A DNA stretch of 64,000 bases from Mesorhizobium hawassense (GCF_003289945.1 NZ_QMBP01000003.1:534070-598069); one strand, 5' to 3'. Numbered from the stretch's first letter, positions 25,409-35,145 are shown. The notes: generated from the letters alone by a model not told the origin. Program-made: numbers and translations.

Positions 25409-25876
25409 ATGAAATCCGAAAAGGCGTTTGCCGCCGAGGGGATGGCCTCGGTCGGGCATCCATTCTGGTCATGGGCGATGGGTCGTTCAGAGCCCGCGCG
25501 TGTCCTGCGGTTTGCCGCGATCGGTGGCCTGTCGACGCTGATCTACGCCACGGGCGCGCTGATTCTGTCGGACCAACATAGTTTTGGCATGCCGGCTGTG
25601 ATCGCTTCGGTCGTCGCCTATTGCACCGCCGCAGTATTTTCCTATTGGGGGCACCGCCTCGTGACCTTCATGTCCGATGGTGCGATCGGCTTCGAGGCCG
25701 CCCGCTTTGCCTGCGCCACCGCGGTCGGATTTCTCCTTTCCGTCGGGCTGGCCACGGTCCTTACGGATATCGCCGGATTGCCACCGTCGGTGCCGGTGAT
25801 CCTGGCCTGCATCATGGTTCCGATCCTGAATTTCATAATCCTGCGCAGGTTTGTCTTTGTCGGGGCAGCCCGATGA
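25409..25876 (+). CDS. GtrA-like flippase/membrane protein
   Basis: A 155-residue protein with four hydrophobic helices and the GtrA-family pattern 'RFAAIGGLSTLIYATGALIL', 'ASVVAYCTAAVFSYWGHRLVTF' and 'PILNFIILRRFVF'. In gtr systems it is thought to flip the undecaprenyl-linked sugar across the membrane. It starts 14 bp after the GtrB-like gene, and the next gene's ribosome-binding site lies 20-30 bp after its stop. Confidence 0.88.
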   Translation: MKSEKAFAAEGMASVGHPFWSWAMGRSEPARVLRFAAIGGLSTLIYATGALILSDQHSFGMPAVIASVVAYCTAAVFSYWGHRLVTFMSDGAIGFEAARFACATAVGFLLSVGLATVLTDIAGLPPSVPVILACIMVPILNFIILRRFVFVGAAR

Positions 25877-25913
25877 GCGCCGGCGGTCTCGTCCGCTCAA
25901 AGGGGAAAAGGCT

Positions 25914-27464
25914 GTGACGGTCATCCAGGAGCGGCCAAGCACCGATGCGCTGGGGCTCGATGCCCGCAGCTGGAGTGCGCTGACGGCGGTTCTCTGCCTG
26001 CTGGTGCTGGGCGCCGCCATTCTCTGGCAGACCCGATGGGGTGTCATACCGGACACCAGCTGGATAATCACCATGTGCGAGCGAATGCTCGCCGGAGACC
26101 GGCTGTATATCGACCTAGTCGAAACCAATCCGCCTTTCACACCATGGATGTTCATGCCGGCCGTCGTGCTCGCGCACAAACTCGGTGCGTCACCGGAAAT
26201 CGCGATCCATGCCTACAGCTATGCGATCTGCCTGGCGGGATTGGGCTTTGCCACGCTGATCGCCAAGCAGGCCGGTTTTGCCGAGAACCCCGCGCTGTCT
26301 CCAATGCTGCCCTTGTTCCTGGCCCTGTTGGTCATCTTCCCAGGCAATGCTTTCAGCGAACGTGAGCAGCTGGGGATCGCGCTGCTTTTGCCGCTGCTGG
26401 TGCTGACGGCGTGGCGCGCGGCGCCGATCGAGGGGCGCGTGCCAAGTGTTCCGGCGGCCGTTCTTGCAGGGCTTGGCGGGAGCGTGCTGGTTCTTGTGAA
26501 GCCCTATTACGCGCTGGTCGTGCTCGTTCCGGCTCTCTACGCGGCCTGGTCCCGCCGGTCGATCCGGACGCTTTTCGCCATCGAGTACTGGGTGATCGGC
26601 CTGCTTTGCGTCGCATATGCCGTCGCCGTGCAGCATTTCTACCCGGAGTTCCTAAGCGTCATCTACCCGATGCTGGCCGACACCTATATGCGGATGCAGA
26701 AGATCCAGGCGCTGCTGACCACCTACAGTCCGGTCTATCTGCTCGCGCTGGTGACGCTGCGCCTTCTTCGACCGGGATTGCCTTTGTCGCCGCTGGTCAC
26801 CGTGTTCACGCTTGCCTCGCTGGCCGCGACCGTGGCGCTGATTTACCAGGCCAAAGGCTGGCCCTATCACGCATTTCCGGCCTTCAGCCTGATCCTGGCC
26901 GCCCTCCTGTTGAGGATCTCGCAACCGGCCCCGGCAACAAACAAGCCGTCGGGCATGGCCATGGCGCTGGGGCGCAAGCTGCTGCTGGCTGCCATCATTG
27001 CCGCAGCCGCCATCCCGTTCATGCAAATACAGAAGCCCAATGCCGAGGTTGTCGCCAAGCTCGCGGCCGCGACTCCTCAGCCGGGCGTGGCACTCGTCGG
27101 TGCCGACATCTCGGGGGGCCATCCGCTTGTCCGCATGCTCGGCGGGACATGGATTTCACGCTATTGCAGCGACTGGCTGGGTGAATCGGCGCGTTATCTT
27201 TCGAGCGCCGCAACCCGGGACGGCAACAAAGAGATGGCGTCCCACTATCGGCAGATCGCCGATCGCTACATCGAGGGCAAGATCGCCGAACTCGAAACCA
27301 AACAGCCCGCCGTGATCATCGTCGAGAAAAAGGACGTCGACTGGAATGCCGAGCTTTCCCGGTGGCAGGGCTACGTCAACTTCCTGCGAGGCTACCAGCA
27401 GATTGCCGAGGATGACGAAGTGCGGGTGCTGTTGCGCAATGCTGGAACTGCCCAGCCAGAGTGA
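25914..27464 (+). CDS. Multi-pass membrane glycosyltransferase-like protein
   Basis: A 516-residue protein with about ten hydrophobic segments from residue 20 to about 365, then a hydrophilic C-terminal domain. After the first helix a periplasmic loop holds 'DLVETNPPFTPW', acidic residues in the place where GT-C enzymes bind lipid-linked sugars. I do not recognise a specific subfamily. The GTG start is preceded by AAGGGG. As third gene after GtrB- and GtrA-like proteins it is the likely transferase that moves the flipped sugar to a surface polysaccharide; that is inference from gene order. Confidence 0.65.
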   Translation: MTVIQERPSTDALGLDARSWSALTAVLCLLVLGAAILWQTRWGVIPDTSWIITMCERMLAGDRLYIDLVETNPPFTPWMFMPAVVLAHKLGASPEIAIHAYSYAICLAGLGFATLIAKQAGFAENPALSPMLPLFLALLVIFPGNAFSEREQLGIALLLPLLVLTAWRAAPIEGRVPSVPAAVLAGLGGSVLVLVKPYYALVVLVPALYAAWSRRSIRTLFAIEYWVIGLLCVAYAVAVQHFYPEFLSVIYPMLADTYMRMQKIQALLTTYSPVYLLALVTLRLLRPGLPLSPLVTVFTLASLAATVALIYQAKGWPYHAFPAFSLILAALLLRISQPAPATNKPSGMAMALGRKLLLAAIIAAAAIPFMQIQKPNAEVVAKLAAATPQPGVALVGADISGGHPLVRMLGGTWISRYCSDWLGESARYLSSAATRDGNKEMASHYRQIADRYIEGKIAELETKQPAVIIVEKKDVDWNAELSRWQGYVNFLRGYQQIAEDDEVRVLLRNAGTAQPE

Positions 27465-27469
27465 TCCTT

Positions 27470-27510
27470 AGAGCGGTTCGGCGGGTTTCGCGAAACGCCG
27501 GGCCGCTTTA
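27470..27510. repeat. AGAGCGG-type intergenic palindrome
   Basis: AGAGCGG ... CCGCTTT arms around a perfect inner TTTCGCGAAA palindrome, lying between two convergent genes and overlapping the stop codon of the minus-strand gene. Related in design to the AGAGCGG...CGCTCT element at 49.7 kb. It may act as a bidirectional 3' hairpin. Confidence 0.6.
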
Positions 27511-28722
27511 GGCCAAGGACGGCTCCGCGGAGATTTCGGCCTTCCGGCCTGTCGCCCGTATCGAAAGCATCATCCACGCGGCTAGAAACAGCGGGATCAG
27601 GACGCCGACGCAATATCCGCCGTGGATGAACAAATGCGCGACGAACGGCCAGAGCCAGCAAATCGCCAGTATCAGCCGGGGCGGCCGTGAAACCATCGTG
27701 GCGAGCATGGCGACCGCCACGGCCACACCGATCGTGTCGTAGGTGTAGCCGTAGGGCGTGGCAAGGACTGCGAGGATCGCGGTAAGCACCACGCGTTCCT
27801 GATGCGAAACCAGGCGCCCCGGCCACCAGAGCCACACCGCCGCGGCAATGCAAGCGACGGTCGCGACCGCCTGCACGCCGTAAGCGGCGGTCACCCCGAT
27901 GCCGATTGCCCTGGCGGTGAAAAACACCGTTATGGCGTTGTATTGATAGGGCTGCGGATAAGGCGCCTCCATGATCGCCGTCATCAAGGGACGGGTTTCG
28001 GTCAGGAACAGCCGCCAGACATCGAAGCCGAAGAACAGGCCGGTGGCGACGGCGATCAGGACCGCGGTGCCGATGGCGGCGAAAATGGCCCGCCAGTTGC
28101 CGTTGGCGAGCAGGCAGAAAGGCACGAGGATGCCAAGATGCGGCTTGATCGTCAGCAGGCCGAACAGGATCCCGGCCAGCAGCGGACGCCTGGGCGCCAC
28201 GGCGAGGCCTCCGACCAGAAGCGCGGTCGTCAGCGCGCCGTTCTGGCCGAAGACCGAGTTCCAGATCACCGCGGGACTGAGGACGATCGCCAGTTCCACC
28301 GCCGCTCCGAGCTTCAGCGGCCGGATTGCCAGCCACAGACACAGAGCGGTTCCAACCGTCCAGACCACGTAGGCAGGCAGGATCGGCAAGGCGGCAAGCG
28401 GAACGCCGAGCAGGAGGATGTTCGGCGGATAGCTCCACTCCTGATTTGGCAGGTCGGGCGAAAACATGGCGCGCAGCGCGGCGCGGTAGGCATCCACGTC
28501 GAAAAGCACGGCAACATGGCCGTCAATGGCCATGCGCGAACCTGCCCAGAGATTGGTGAAATCCCAGTAGGGAAGTCTGTGCGAAAGCTCGGAAAACCCC
28601 CTGCCGTCGAGATTCCACAGCATGCTCATGTAGAACCCGGTCATCCAGACGCCGATGATCGACACGACCGTCACGATGGCCACGTCCAAGAGGCTTCGGG
28701 TGCTGATCCAATTCGGTTCCAT
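27508..28722 (-). CDS. GT87/DUF2029 family membrane glycosyltransferase
   Basis: A 404-residue protein with about ten hydrophobic helices and the family's periplasmic motif after helix 1, 'YWDFTNLWAGSRMAIDGHVAVLFDVDAY', plus 'EWSYPPNILLLGVPLAALP' and 'GLLTIKPHLGILVPF'. GT87 enzymes transfer mannose or other sugars from polyprenyl-phosphate donors on the outer face of the membrane. It is convergent with the gtr-like genes and may use the donor they make. Ends within a palindromic repeat. Confidence 0.78.
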   Translation of the reverse strand: MEPNWISTRSLLDVAIVTVVSIIGVWMTGFYMSMLWNLDGRGFSELSHRLPYWDFTNLWAGSRMAIDGHVAVLFDVDAYRAALRAMFSPDLPNQEWSYPPNILLLGVPLAALPILPAYVVWTVGTALCLWLAIRPLKLGAAVELAIVLSPAVIWNSVFGQNGALTTALLVGGLAVAPRRPLLAGILFGLLTIKPHLGILVPFCLLANGNWRAIFAAIGTAVLIAVATGLFFGFDVWRLFLTETRPLMTAIMEAPYPQPYQYNAITVFFTARAIGIGVTAAYGVQAVATVACIAAAVWLWWPGRLVSHQERVVLTAILAVLATPYGYTYDTIGVAVAVAMLATMVSRPPRLILAICWLWPFVAHLFIHGGYCVGVLIPLFLAAWMMLSIRATGRKAEISAEPSLA

Positions 28723-28764
28723 GGCGGCCTCGGTTTCGCAGCCCGCTTTGTAGTCCTGGTGTCC

Positions 28765-29400
28765 TTAAGATCGCGTTGCCCCGGTTGTCGGCACCGTCAC
28801 CCGCCGCAACGTCAGATTGATGCGGCCGCCATTCTTCAACAGCGCGGACGTCGCGGCGTAGATGCGGTCGACGCCGTGGAAGGCGAGGCGCCCCTCGCCG
28901 CCAAGCACGACTACGTCGCCACTCTTCAGCCTGAACGATTTCGTGCCGCCCTCGCGCGTGTCCTGGCCGACGCGGAACAGGCAGTCGTCGCCCAGCGAGA
29001 CCGACACCACGGGGGCGGCGAAATCCTTCTCGTCGCGGTCCTGATGCAGGCCCATTTTGGCATCCGCCGCATAGAAGTTGACCAGGCAGGCTTCGGGCGG
29101 ATGCGGGTAGGCCGAGACCTCGCGCCACAATTGCAGCAAAGCTTCCGGGATTGGCGGCCAGGGCTTGCCCGTCACCGGATGCGTCGCCTGGTAGCGATAG
29201 CCGCGCTCCCTGTCGGTCACCCAGCCAAGCGCGCCGCAATTGGTCATGCGCACGCTCATCTCCTTGCCGGTGCGCGGCATGGCCGGGACGTAGAGAGGTG
29301 CTGCCTGCACGACGCGCCTGATCTCCTCGACCAGCGCCTCCTGGGCGGGGCGCGCGAGGTAACCCGGCATGTGGCGGACGCCTTTCGGCAGAACGAGCAT
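28765..29400 (-). CDS. alkB: AlkB family alpha-ketoglutarate-dependent DNA dealkylase
   Basis: Repairs 1-methyladenine and 3-methylcytosine by oxidative demethylation. In 211 residues the iron ligands are His and Asp of 'MGLHQDRDE' and His of 'RLAFHGVDRI', with the 2-oxoglutarate-binding Arg in 'GRINLTLRRV'. 'YRYQATHPVTGKPWPPIP' is the nucleotide-recognition lid of the E. coli AlkB type. It lies downstream of arfB on the same strand, separated by a terminator. Confidence 0.92.
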   Translation of the reverse strand: MLVLPKGVRHMPGYLARPAQEALVEEIRRVVQAAPLYVPAMPRTGKEMSVRMTNCGALGWVTDRERGYRYQATHPVTGKPWPPIPEALLQLWREVSAYPHPPEACLVNFYAADAKMGLHQDRDEKDFAAPVVSVSLGDDCLFRVGQDTREGGTKSFRLKSGDVVVLGGEGRLAFHGVDRIYAATSALLKNGGRINLTLRRVTVPTTGATRS

Positions 29401-29437
29401 GGGTCGATCCTGTTGACTGGCGCAAGCATGCCACCAG

Positions 29438-29467
29438 CAAAAGAAAACGGCGACCCGAAAGCCGCCG
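29438..29467 (-). terminator. Terminator after arfB
   Basis: On the minus strand CGGCG and CGCCG form a short stem closing a 10-nt loop, followed by TTTTCTTTT. The stem is only 5 bp, so termination strength is uncertain. Confidence 0.5.
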
Positions 29468-29489
29468 CTTGCCTTCCGGGCTACGGTTC

Positions 29490-29939
29490 TCAGTCGTTCT
29501 CGACCCGGCCGCGCAGCTTCTTTACCGTCGACCGGCCCGCCTTGCTCTTCAGGCGGCGCTCCACCGCGCCTTTGGACGGCCTGGTCTTCTTGCGCGGCGG
29601 CGGCGGCGGTTCGGCCGCCTTGGCGATCAGCGCGGTCAGCCGCGCCCGCGCATCGGCACGATTCTGCTCCTGGGTGCGGAAGCGGCCGGCCTCGATGACG
29701 ATGACGCCGTCCTTGGTGGCGCGCTGGCCGGCAAGCTTGATGGCGCGCTCGCGCACGCGCTCGCTGAGGCCCGCAGCGTTCGCCGCGTCGAAGCGCAGTT
29801 GCACGGCGGTGGCCACCTTGTTGACGTTCTGGCCGCCCGGACCGGACGAGCGGATGAAATCCTCATGCAGGTCGCCCGGACGGATGACCGCTTCGCTGCT
29901 GATGATGATGTCGTCGTCGCTCGCCATGCACGCACTCAT
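29490..29939 (-). CDS. arfB: Alternative ribosome-rescue factor / peptidyl-tRNA hydrolase ArfB
   Basis: Releases peptides from ribosomes stalled at mRNA ends without tmRNA. The 149 residues contain the release-factor GGQ loop 'RSSGPGGQNVNKVATAVQLRFD' near residue 35 and a Lys/Arg-rich C-terminal tail (KKTRPSKGAVERRLKSK...) that probes the empty mRNA channel. The longer ATG is listed; a second ATG four codons in is also plausible. It follows the pckA terminator on the same strand. Confidence 0.93.
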   Translation of the reverse strand: MSACMASDDDIIISSEAVIRPGDLHEDFIRSSGPGGQNVNKVATAVQLRFDAANAAGLSERVRERAIKLAGQRATKDGVIVIEAGRFRTQEQNRADARARLTALIAKAAEPPPPPRKKTRPSKGAVERRLKSKAGRSTVKKLRGRVEND

Positions 29940-29952
29940 GACGCGACGGCGG

Positions 29953-29982
29953 CAAAAAGAAAAGCCCGGCGCTGGCCGGGCT
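29953..29982 (-). terminator. Intrinsic terminator of pckA
   Basis: AGCCCGGC / GCCGGGCT, an 8-bp stem with a 4-nt loop, followed on the minus strand by TTTTCTTTTT, beginning 27 bases after the pckA stop. Confidence 0.8.
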
Positions 29983-30009
29983 CTGGAGGAAGGTGTTGGA
30001 TGCCGGTTG

Positions 30010-31620
30010 CTACTCGGCCGCTTCCTGCAGCCGCGGCGCGGCGCCGAGGATGGTCGCGTCGACGTGGCGTTCGAACTTCTCGAAATTGACGGCGAACATG
30101 TTGACCAGCTTCGAGGCCTGGCGATCGTAACCAGCCTTGTCCGCCCAGGTCGAGCGTGGGTTGAGAATGGCGCCGTCGACGCCCGGAACCGCCACCGGCA
30201 CCTCGAAGCCGAAATTGGCGTCGGTGCGGAACTCGGCCGATTTCAGCGAACCGTCGAGCGCGGCGCCCAGCAAGGCACGGGTCACCTTGATCGGCATGCG
30301 GCGGCCGGTGCCGTAGGCGCCGCCGGTCCAGCCGGTGTTGACCAGCCAGCAATCGACGCCGTGGCTGGCAATCAGCTCGCGCAGCAGATTGCCGTATTCG
30401 GAGGGGTGGCGCGGCATGAACGGGGCGCCGAAGCAGGTCGAGAACGTCGCCTCCGGTTCGGTGACGCCCTTTTCCGTGCCGGCGACCTTGGCGGTATAAC
30501 CAGACAGGAAGTGGTACATCGCCTGCGCCGGGGTCAGCCTGGCGATCGGCGGCATGACGCCGAAGGCATCGGCGGTCAGCATGATGATGTTCTTCGGATG
30601 ACCGGCGCGGCCGGTCTTCGAGGCATTGGGGATAAAGTCCAGCGGATAGGCGCAGCGCGTGTTCTCGGTGAGGCTGCCATCGTTGAAATCCGGCACGCGG
30701 CCGGCATCGAGCACGACGTTCTCCAGCACCGTGCCGAAGCGCTGCGTGGTGGCGAAGATTTCCGGCTCGGCCTCGGCCGAGAGCCTGATCGTCTTGGCGT
30801 AACAGCCGCCCTCGAAATTGAAGATGCCGTGCGGACCCCAGCCATGCTCGTCGTCGCCGATCAGCGTGCGCGACGGATCCGCCGACAGCGTCGTCTTGCC
30901 GGTGCCGGACAGGCCGAAGAACACCGCAGCGTCGCTGTCCGGCCCCTCATTGGCCGAGCAGTGCATCGGCATGACGCCCTTTTCCGGCAGCAGATAGTTC
31001 AGCATGGTGAACACCGACTTCTTCATCTCGCCGGCATAGGACGTGCCACCGATCAGCACGATCTTGCGGTTAAGATCGACCGCGATCACCGTCTCGGTGC
31101 GGGTGCCGTGACGCGCCGGATCGGCGCGGAAGGAGGGCAGGTCGATGATCGTCATCCGCGGCACGAAACGCTTGAGTGCCTCAGCTTCGGGGCGGATCAA
31201 AAGATTGCGGATGAACAGCGAATGCCAGGCGAATTCGGTGACGACTCGTACCGGCAGCTCGAGATCGGCGTCGGCGCCGCCGACCAGGTCTTGCACATAC
31301 AGATCTTTGGTGGCCGCATGGGCGCGGAAATCGGCATGGAGCGCTTCGAACTGCGCCGGCAAGATCGCCTTGTTGTTGTCCCACCAGACTTGGCGTTCGG
31401 TGCTATCGTCGCGCACGACGAATTTGTCCTTCGGCGAACGCCCGGTGTGCTGGCCTGTCTCGGCGACCAGGGCGCCCTGCGCCGTCAACCTCGCCTCGCC
31501 GCGCCGGATCGCTTCCTCGTAGAGTTCGGCCGCGCCGAAATTGTAGCGCACCACGCCCGTGGTCTTCAGGCCGATCGCGTCAATCGCGCAGTCGGGGTTG
31601 CGTTTGCCGGCTTCCGACAT
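30010..31620 (-). CDS. pckA: Phosphoenolpyruvate carboxykinase (ATP)
   Basis: Converts oxaloacetate to phosphoenolpyruvate with ATP, the entry to gluconeogenesis. The 536-residue protein has the kinase-1a P-loop '[16 protein letters not shown]', the 'GDDEHGW' metal-binding block, '[12 protein letters not shown]', and '[11 protein letters not shown]' near the C terminus. ATG with AGAGAGGAAA upstream was chosen; the frame stays open 33 codons further without a ribosome-binding site. It is divergent from chvI across a 323-bp AT-rich region, as in Sinorhizobium, where both are linked to envelope and carbon regulation. Confidence 0.97.
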   Translation of the reverse strand: MSEAGKRNPDCAIDAIGLKTTGVVRYNFGAAELYEEAIRRGEARLTAQGALVAETGQHTGRSPKDKFVVRDDSTERQVWWDNNKAILPAQFEALHADFRAHAATKDLYVQDLVGGADADLELPVRVVTEFAWHSLFIRNLLIRPEAEALKRFVPRMTIIDLPSFRADPARHGTRTETVIAVDLNRKIVLIGGTSYAGEMKKSVFTMLNYLLPEKGVMPMHCSANEGPDSDAAVFFGLSGTGKTTLSADPSRTLIGDDEHGWGPHGIFNFEGGCYAKTIRLSAEAEPEIFATTQRFGTVLENVVLDAGRVPDFNDGSLTENTRCAYPLDFIPNASKTGRAGHPKNIIMLTADAFGVMPPIARLTPAQAMYHFLSGYTAKVAGTEKGVTEPEATFSTCFGAPFMPRHPSEYGNLLRELIASHGVDCWLVNTGWTGGAYGTGRRMPIKVTRALLGAALDGSLKSAEFRTDANFGFEVPVAVPGVDGAILNPRSTWADKAGYDRQASKLVNMFAVNFEKFERHVDATILGAAPRLQEAAE

Positions 31621-31943
31621 CAAATTTCCTCTCTGGATTTGGCCGCATCTGACGGGTGATTTTTCCACAGCCCGCGCTGGGTTGCCAGGTTCAGAACCAG
31701 AAAAGCCGAATGATATCAAATCTTTAATCGATTTAAAAAATTTGAAAGTTGTTTAAATCGTTTATATGTGCAAAAAACCATAGAGGTTGCCCAAAGGATT
31801 GGCAGGCTTCGCTCGTCCAATCCCAATACGGGTGCGATCGTGTGTAGCGGCAGGCCGCCCGTGACTTCGGACCGGGCCCGTGCCACATTTTGTACCCAAT
31901 TTGTCCTGCAAAAGCCCCTTCTCGACGACAGAAGGGACAGCTC
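31621..31943. promoter_or_regulatory. Divergent pckA/chvI control region
   Basis: No gene is seen in these 323 bp. Bases 31715-31775 form an AT-rich island in GC-rich surroundings and contain a perfect inverted repeat CGATTTAAA-N14-TTTAAATCG (31729-31760). A weak promoter-like pair TTGAAA / TATATG lies inside it, toward chvI. The rest, 31775-31943, is ordinary GC-rich sequence with the chvI ribosome-binding site AAGGG at the end. Confidence 0.5.
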
Positions 31944-32663
31944 ATGAGGGAGCCGCTTGAAATGGCAACAATCGCGCTTGTCGACGACGACCGCAACATT
32001 CTGACCTCGGTGTCGATCGCGCTCGAGTCCGAGGGCTATCGGGTCGAAACCTACACGGACGGCGCGTCGGCGCTGGAAGGCCTGGCGGCGCGGCCGCCGA
32101 ATCTCGCCATCCTCGACATCAAGATGCCGCGCATGGACGGCATGGAGCTTCTGCGCCGCATGCGGCAGAAGTCGGACCTGCCGGTCATCTTCCTGACGTC
32201 GAAGGACGACGAGATCGACGAATTGTTCGGCCTCAAGATGGGCGCCGACGACTTCATCCGCAAACCGTTCTCGCAGCGCCTGCTGGTCGAGCGGGTGCGC
32301 GCGGTGCTGCGCCGGACCAGCGCCCGCGAGGCGGCGGCCAAGGCCCCCGCCCAGCAGGCCCGCTCGCTCGAACGCGGCCAGCTGGTGATGGACCAGGAAC
32401 GGCACACCTGCACCTGGAAGGGCGAGCCGGTGACGCTGACGGTGACCGAGTTCCTCATCCTGCATTCGCTGGCGCAGCGCCCAGGTGTGGTAAAAAGCCG
32501 TGATGCGCTGATGGATTCGGCCTATGATGAGCAGGTTTATGTCGACGACCGCACCATCGACAGCCACATCAAGCGGCTGCGCAAGAAGTTCAAGGCCGTC
32601 GACGACGACTTCGAGATGATCGAAACCCTTTACGGAGTCGGGTACCGGTTCCGGGAAGCTTGA
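31944..32663 (+). CDS. chvI: Two-component response regulator ChvI
   Basis: OmpR-type regulator of the acid/envelope-stress system ExoS/ChvG-ChvI, essential or near-essential in many rhizobia and needed for symbiosis and exopolysaccharide control. The receiver domain has '[10 protein letters not shown]', the phospho-Asp in '[13 protein letters not shown]' (residue 58 here) and the Lys of 'FIRKPFS'; the winged helix ends '[26 protein letters not shown]'. 239 residues from this ATG (AAGGG upstream); a second ATG six codons in equals the classical start. chvG follows after 61 bp. Confidence 0.95.
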   Translation: MREPLEMATIALVDDDRNILTSVSIALESEGYRVETYTDGASALEGLAARPPNLAILDIKMPRMDGMELLRRMRQKSDLPVIFLTSKDDEIDELFGLKMGADDFIRKPFSQRLLVERVRAVLRRTSAREAAAKAPAQQARSLERGQLVMDQERHTCTWKGEPVTLTVTEFLILHSLAQRPGVVKSRDALMDSAYDEQVYVDDRTIDSHIKRLRKKFKAVDDDFEMIETLYGVGYRFREA

Positions 32664-32724
32664 GGTAATGCGTGTCGCCCAAACGGGTGGACATGCAGAG
32701 GAACGGACCGGGAGCTGCTAGTCG

Positions 32725-34509
32725 ATGGCAGTGGAAGTAGAGCGAGGCAGAAGGGCGGGCGCGGCAAGGCGCCCGTCGCGGATCGTGCCCGCCTTCGTGT
32801 CGAAATTCACGGTGCCGATGCGCCGGTTTCTCGGCCATCATATCTTCTCCAGCCTGACGCGGCGTATCCTGTTCCTCAACCTGGCCGGCCTCGCCGTGCT
32901 GGTCACCGGCATCCTCTACCTCAACACCTTCCGCGACGGGCTGATCGACGCGCGCGTCGAAAGCCTGATGACGCAGGGCGAGATCATCGCCGGCGCGATC
33001 GCGGCTTCGGCGACCGTCGAGACCGATTCCATCAGCATCGACCCGGAAAAGCTCTTGGAACTGCAGGCCGGCGAGAGCCTGGGGCCGGGATCGGACCAGC
33101 TCGACAATCTCGACTTCCCGATCAATCCCGAGCGCGTCGCGCCGGTGCTGAGACGGCTGATCTCGCCGACGCGCACACGCGCCCGCATCTATGACCGCGA
33201 CGCCAACCTGTTGCTCGATTCGCGCCATCTCTATTCGCGCGGCCAGATCCTGCGCTACGACCTGCCGCCCGTCGACGACGAGCAGCCCGGCATCGTGGAA
33301 CGGGTCGAGAAGTTCGTCTTCGACTTCTTCCGCAACAAGGAGCTGCCGGTCTATCACGAGCAGCCCGGCGGCAATGGCGCGGCCTTCCCGGAAGTGGTCA
33401 AGGCGCTGACCGGCAGCCCGTCGACCATCGTGCGGGTGAGCGAACAGGGTGAGCAGATCGTCTCCGTCGCGGTGCCGATCCAGCGTTTCCGCGCCGTGCT
33501 GGGCGTCTTGATGCTGTCCACCGAAGGCGGCGACATCGACAAGATCGTCGCCGCCGAGCGCAAGGCGATCCTGCGCGTGTTCGGGGTGGCGGCTTTGGTC
33601 ACCGCGATCCTGTCGATGCTCCTGGCGTCGACCATCGCCAACCCGCTGCGGAGGCTTTCCGCCGCCGCGGTCCGCGTGCGCCGCGGCGTCAAGAACCGCG
33701 AGGAAATCCCGGATTTCTCCGACCGGCAGGACGAGATCGGCAATTTGTCCATCGCCGTGCGCGACATGACGAATGCGCTGTACGCGAGAATCGAGGCGAT
33801 CGAGAGCTTCGCCGCCGACGTCTCGCACGAGTTGAAGAACCCGCTGACGTCGCTGCGCAGCGCGGTCGAGACGCTGCCGCTGGCGAAGAACGAGAATTCG
33901 CGTGGCCGGCTGATGGAAATCATCCAGCACGATGTGCGGCGGCTCGACCGGCTGATCACCGACATCTCGGATGCCTCGCGCCTCGATGCCGAGCTGGCGC
34001 GCGAGGATGCGGCAATCGTCGACCTGAAGAAGTTCACGACCGATCTCATCGCGGTCTCGCGCGAGACGACGCGCAACAAGAAGGCCGTCGAGATCGAGCT
34101 CAAGGTCGCCAAGCTGCCGGCCGGCGCCAAAGGCTATTTCGTTTCCGGCCATGATCTGCGGATCGGTCAGGTCATCACCAACCTCATCGAGAACGCGCGC
34201 TCGTTCGTGCCCGACGAGCATGGCCACATCACCATTTCGCTGGCACGCGCGGGCAAGTTCAACATCATCACCGTCGACGACAACGGCCCGGGCATCCGGG
34301 CGGAGAAGATCGACCGCATCTTCGAGCGCTTCTACACCGACCGGCCGGCCGGCGAGGCGTTTGGCCAGAATTCAGGCCTGGGGCTGTCGATCAGCCGCCA
34401 GATCGTCGAGGCGCATGGCGGCACGCTGACGGCCGAGAACATCCCTGGCACCAAGCCCGGCGAGATCAAGGGCGCGCGCTTCGTGGTGACGCTGCCGGCG
34501 GAAGGCTGA
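32725..34509 (+). CDS. chvG: Sensor histidine kinase ChvG/ExoS
   Basis: Inner-membrane kinase partner of ChvI. The 594 residues have a cytoplasmic N-terminal stretch, a first membrane helix near 49-68, a periplasmic sensor domain to about 285, a second helix near 290-310, a HAMP domain, the H-box 'ADVSHELKNPLTSLRSAVETL' with the phospho-His at about 368, and ATPase boxes 'NLIENARSF', 'VDDNGPGI' and 'NSGLGLSISRQI'. In related bacteria the periplasmic repressor ExoR holds it inactive; exoR is not in this window. Confidence 0.95.
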   Translation: MAVEVERGRRAGAARRPSRIVPAFVSKFTVPMRRFLGHHIFSSLTRRILFLNLAGLAVLVTGILYLNTFRDGLIDARVESLMTQGEIIAGAIAASATVETDSISIDPEKLLELQAGESLGPGSDQLDNLDFPINPERVAPVLRRLISPTRTRARIYDRDANLLLDSRHLYSRGQILRYDLPPVDDEQPGIVERVEKFVFDFFRNKELPVYHEQPGGNGAAFPEVVKALTGSPSTIVRVSEQGEQIVSVAVPIQRFRAVLGVLMLSTEGGDIDKIVAAERKAILRVFGVAALVTAILSMLLASTIANPLRRLSAAAVRVRRGVKNREEIPDFSDRQDEIGNLSIAVRDMTNALYARIEAIESFAADVSHELKNPLTSLRSAVETLPLAKNENSRGRLMEIIQHDVRRLDRLITDISDASRLDAELAREDAAIVDLKKFTTDLIAVSRETTRNKKAVEIELKVAKLPAGAKGYFVSGHDLRIGQVITNLIENARSFVPDEHGHITISLARAGKFNIITVDDNGPGIRAEKIDRIFERFYTDRPAGEAFGQNSGLGLSISRQIVEAHGGTLTAENIPGTKPGEIKGARFVVTLPAEG

Positions 34510-34519
34510 TCCGACCGGC

Positions 34520-34981
34520 ATGTCCGACCCAGCCGAAAAGCCTGAAAACATCCATGGAACGGCGATCCTTATCGGCGATCGTGGCGTCCTCATCATGGGG
34601 CCGTCGGGCGCCGGCAAGACGACGCTGGCGCTGACGCTCATTGACCATTGCCGGGCGCGCGGACTGTTTTCGTGTCTGATCAGCGACGACAGGCTGCTTG
34701 CCGCGGCGCATGGCGGGCGGCTGGTCTGCCGCGCGCCGCCCGCCATAGCCGGCCTCGCCGAGGTGCCAGGCTTCATTCCATGCCCGCTGCCGTTCGAGCC
34801 GGGCGGCGTGATCGACCTGCATATCCGGCTCGTGCCGAAGGAAGAAATGGCCCGTTTTCAGGAAGATATCAGCGAGCCGATCGCGGGCTGTCCCGTGCCA
34901 CGCATCGATCTTGCCGAGCGCAACGCAGCCTCCGCCTTGCTGGCGGTGATGGCGCGGCTGTCGATCCAGCCTTTTTCATGA
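34520..34981 (+). CDS. hprK: Short HPr kinase/phosphorylase
   Basis: A 153-residue protein equal to the catalytic domain of HprK, without the N-terminal domain of Firmicutes enzymes, as usual in Alphaproteobacteria. It has Walker A 'GPSGAGKTTLAL' near residue 27, 'LISDDRLLAAAHGG', and 'DLHIRLVPKEEMARFQE'. It would phosphorylate the HPr encoded just downstream on Ser, linking PTS state to metabolism. It starts 10 bp after chvG, suggesting co-transcription with the two-component system. Confidence 0.9.
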   Translation: MSDPAEKPENIHGTAILIGDRGVLIMGPSGAGKTTLALTLIDHCRARGLFSCLISDDRLLAAAHGGRLVCRAPPAIAGLAEVPGFIPCPLPFEPGGVIDLHIRLVPKEEMARFQEDISEPIAGCPVPRIDLAERNAASALLAVMARLSIQPFS

Positions 34982-35145
34982 TCCGTCCCGGGTTTTTTGT
35001 TGCGATGCGTCAAAATGGCCCGGGCCGCCGCAATTTTGGGCTTGTCAACCGGCCGCGCGTCGACAAGATAGCGCTCCCGCCGCCTGGAATGGCTGGCGAA
35101 CATAAGATACGCCTGTGAAGCGGCGATGACGGGAGCCACCAGAGA

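Noticed and set aside
27802..31659. A 1285-codon open frame on the plus strand
   Set aside because: It runs antisense through the GT87, alkB, arfB and pckA genes, whose products are all recognisable; the frame is a by-product of high GC content and has Arg/Ala/Gly-rich composition without domains.
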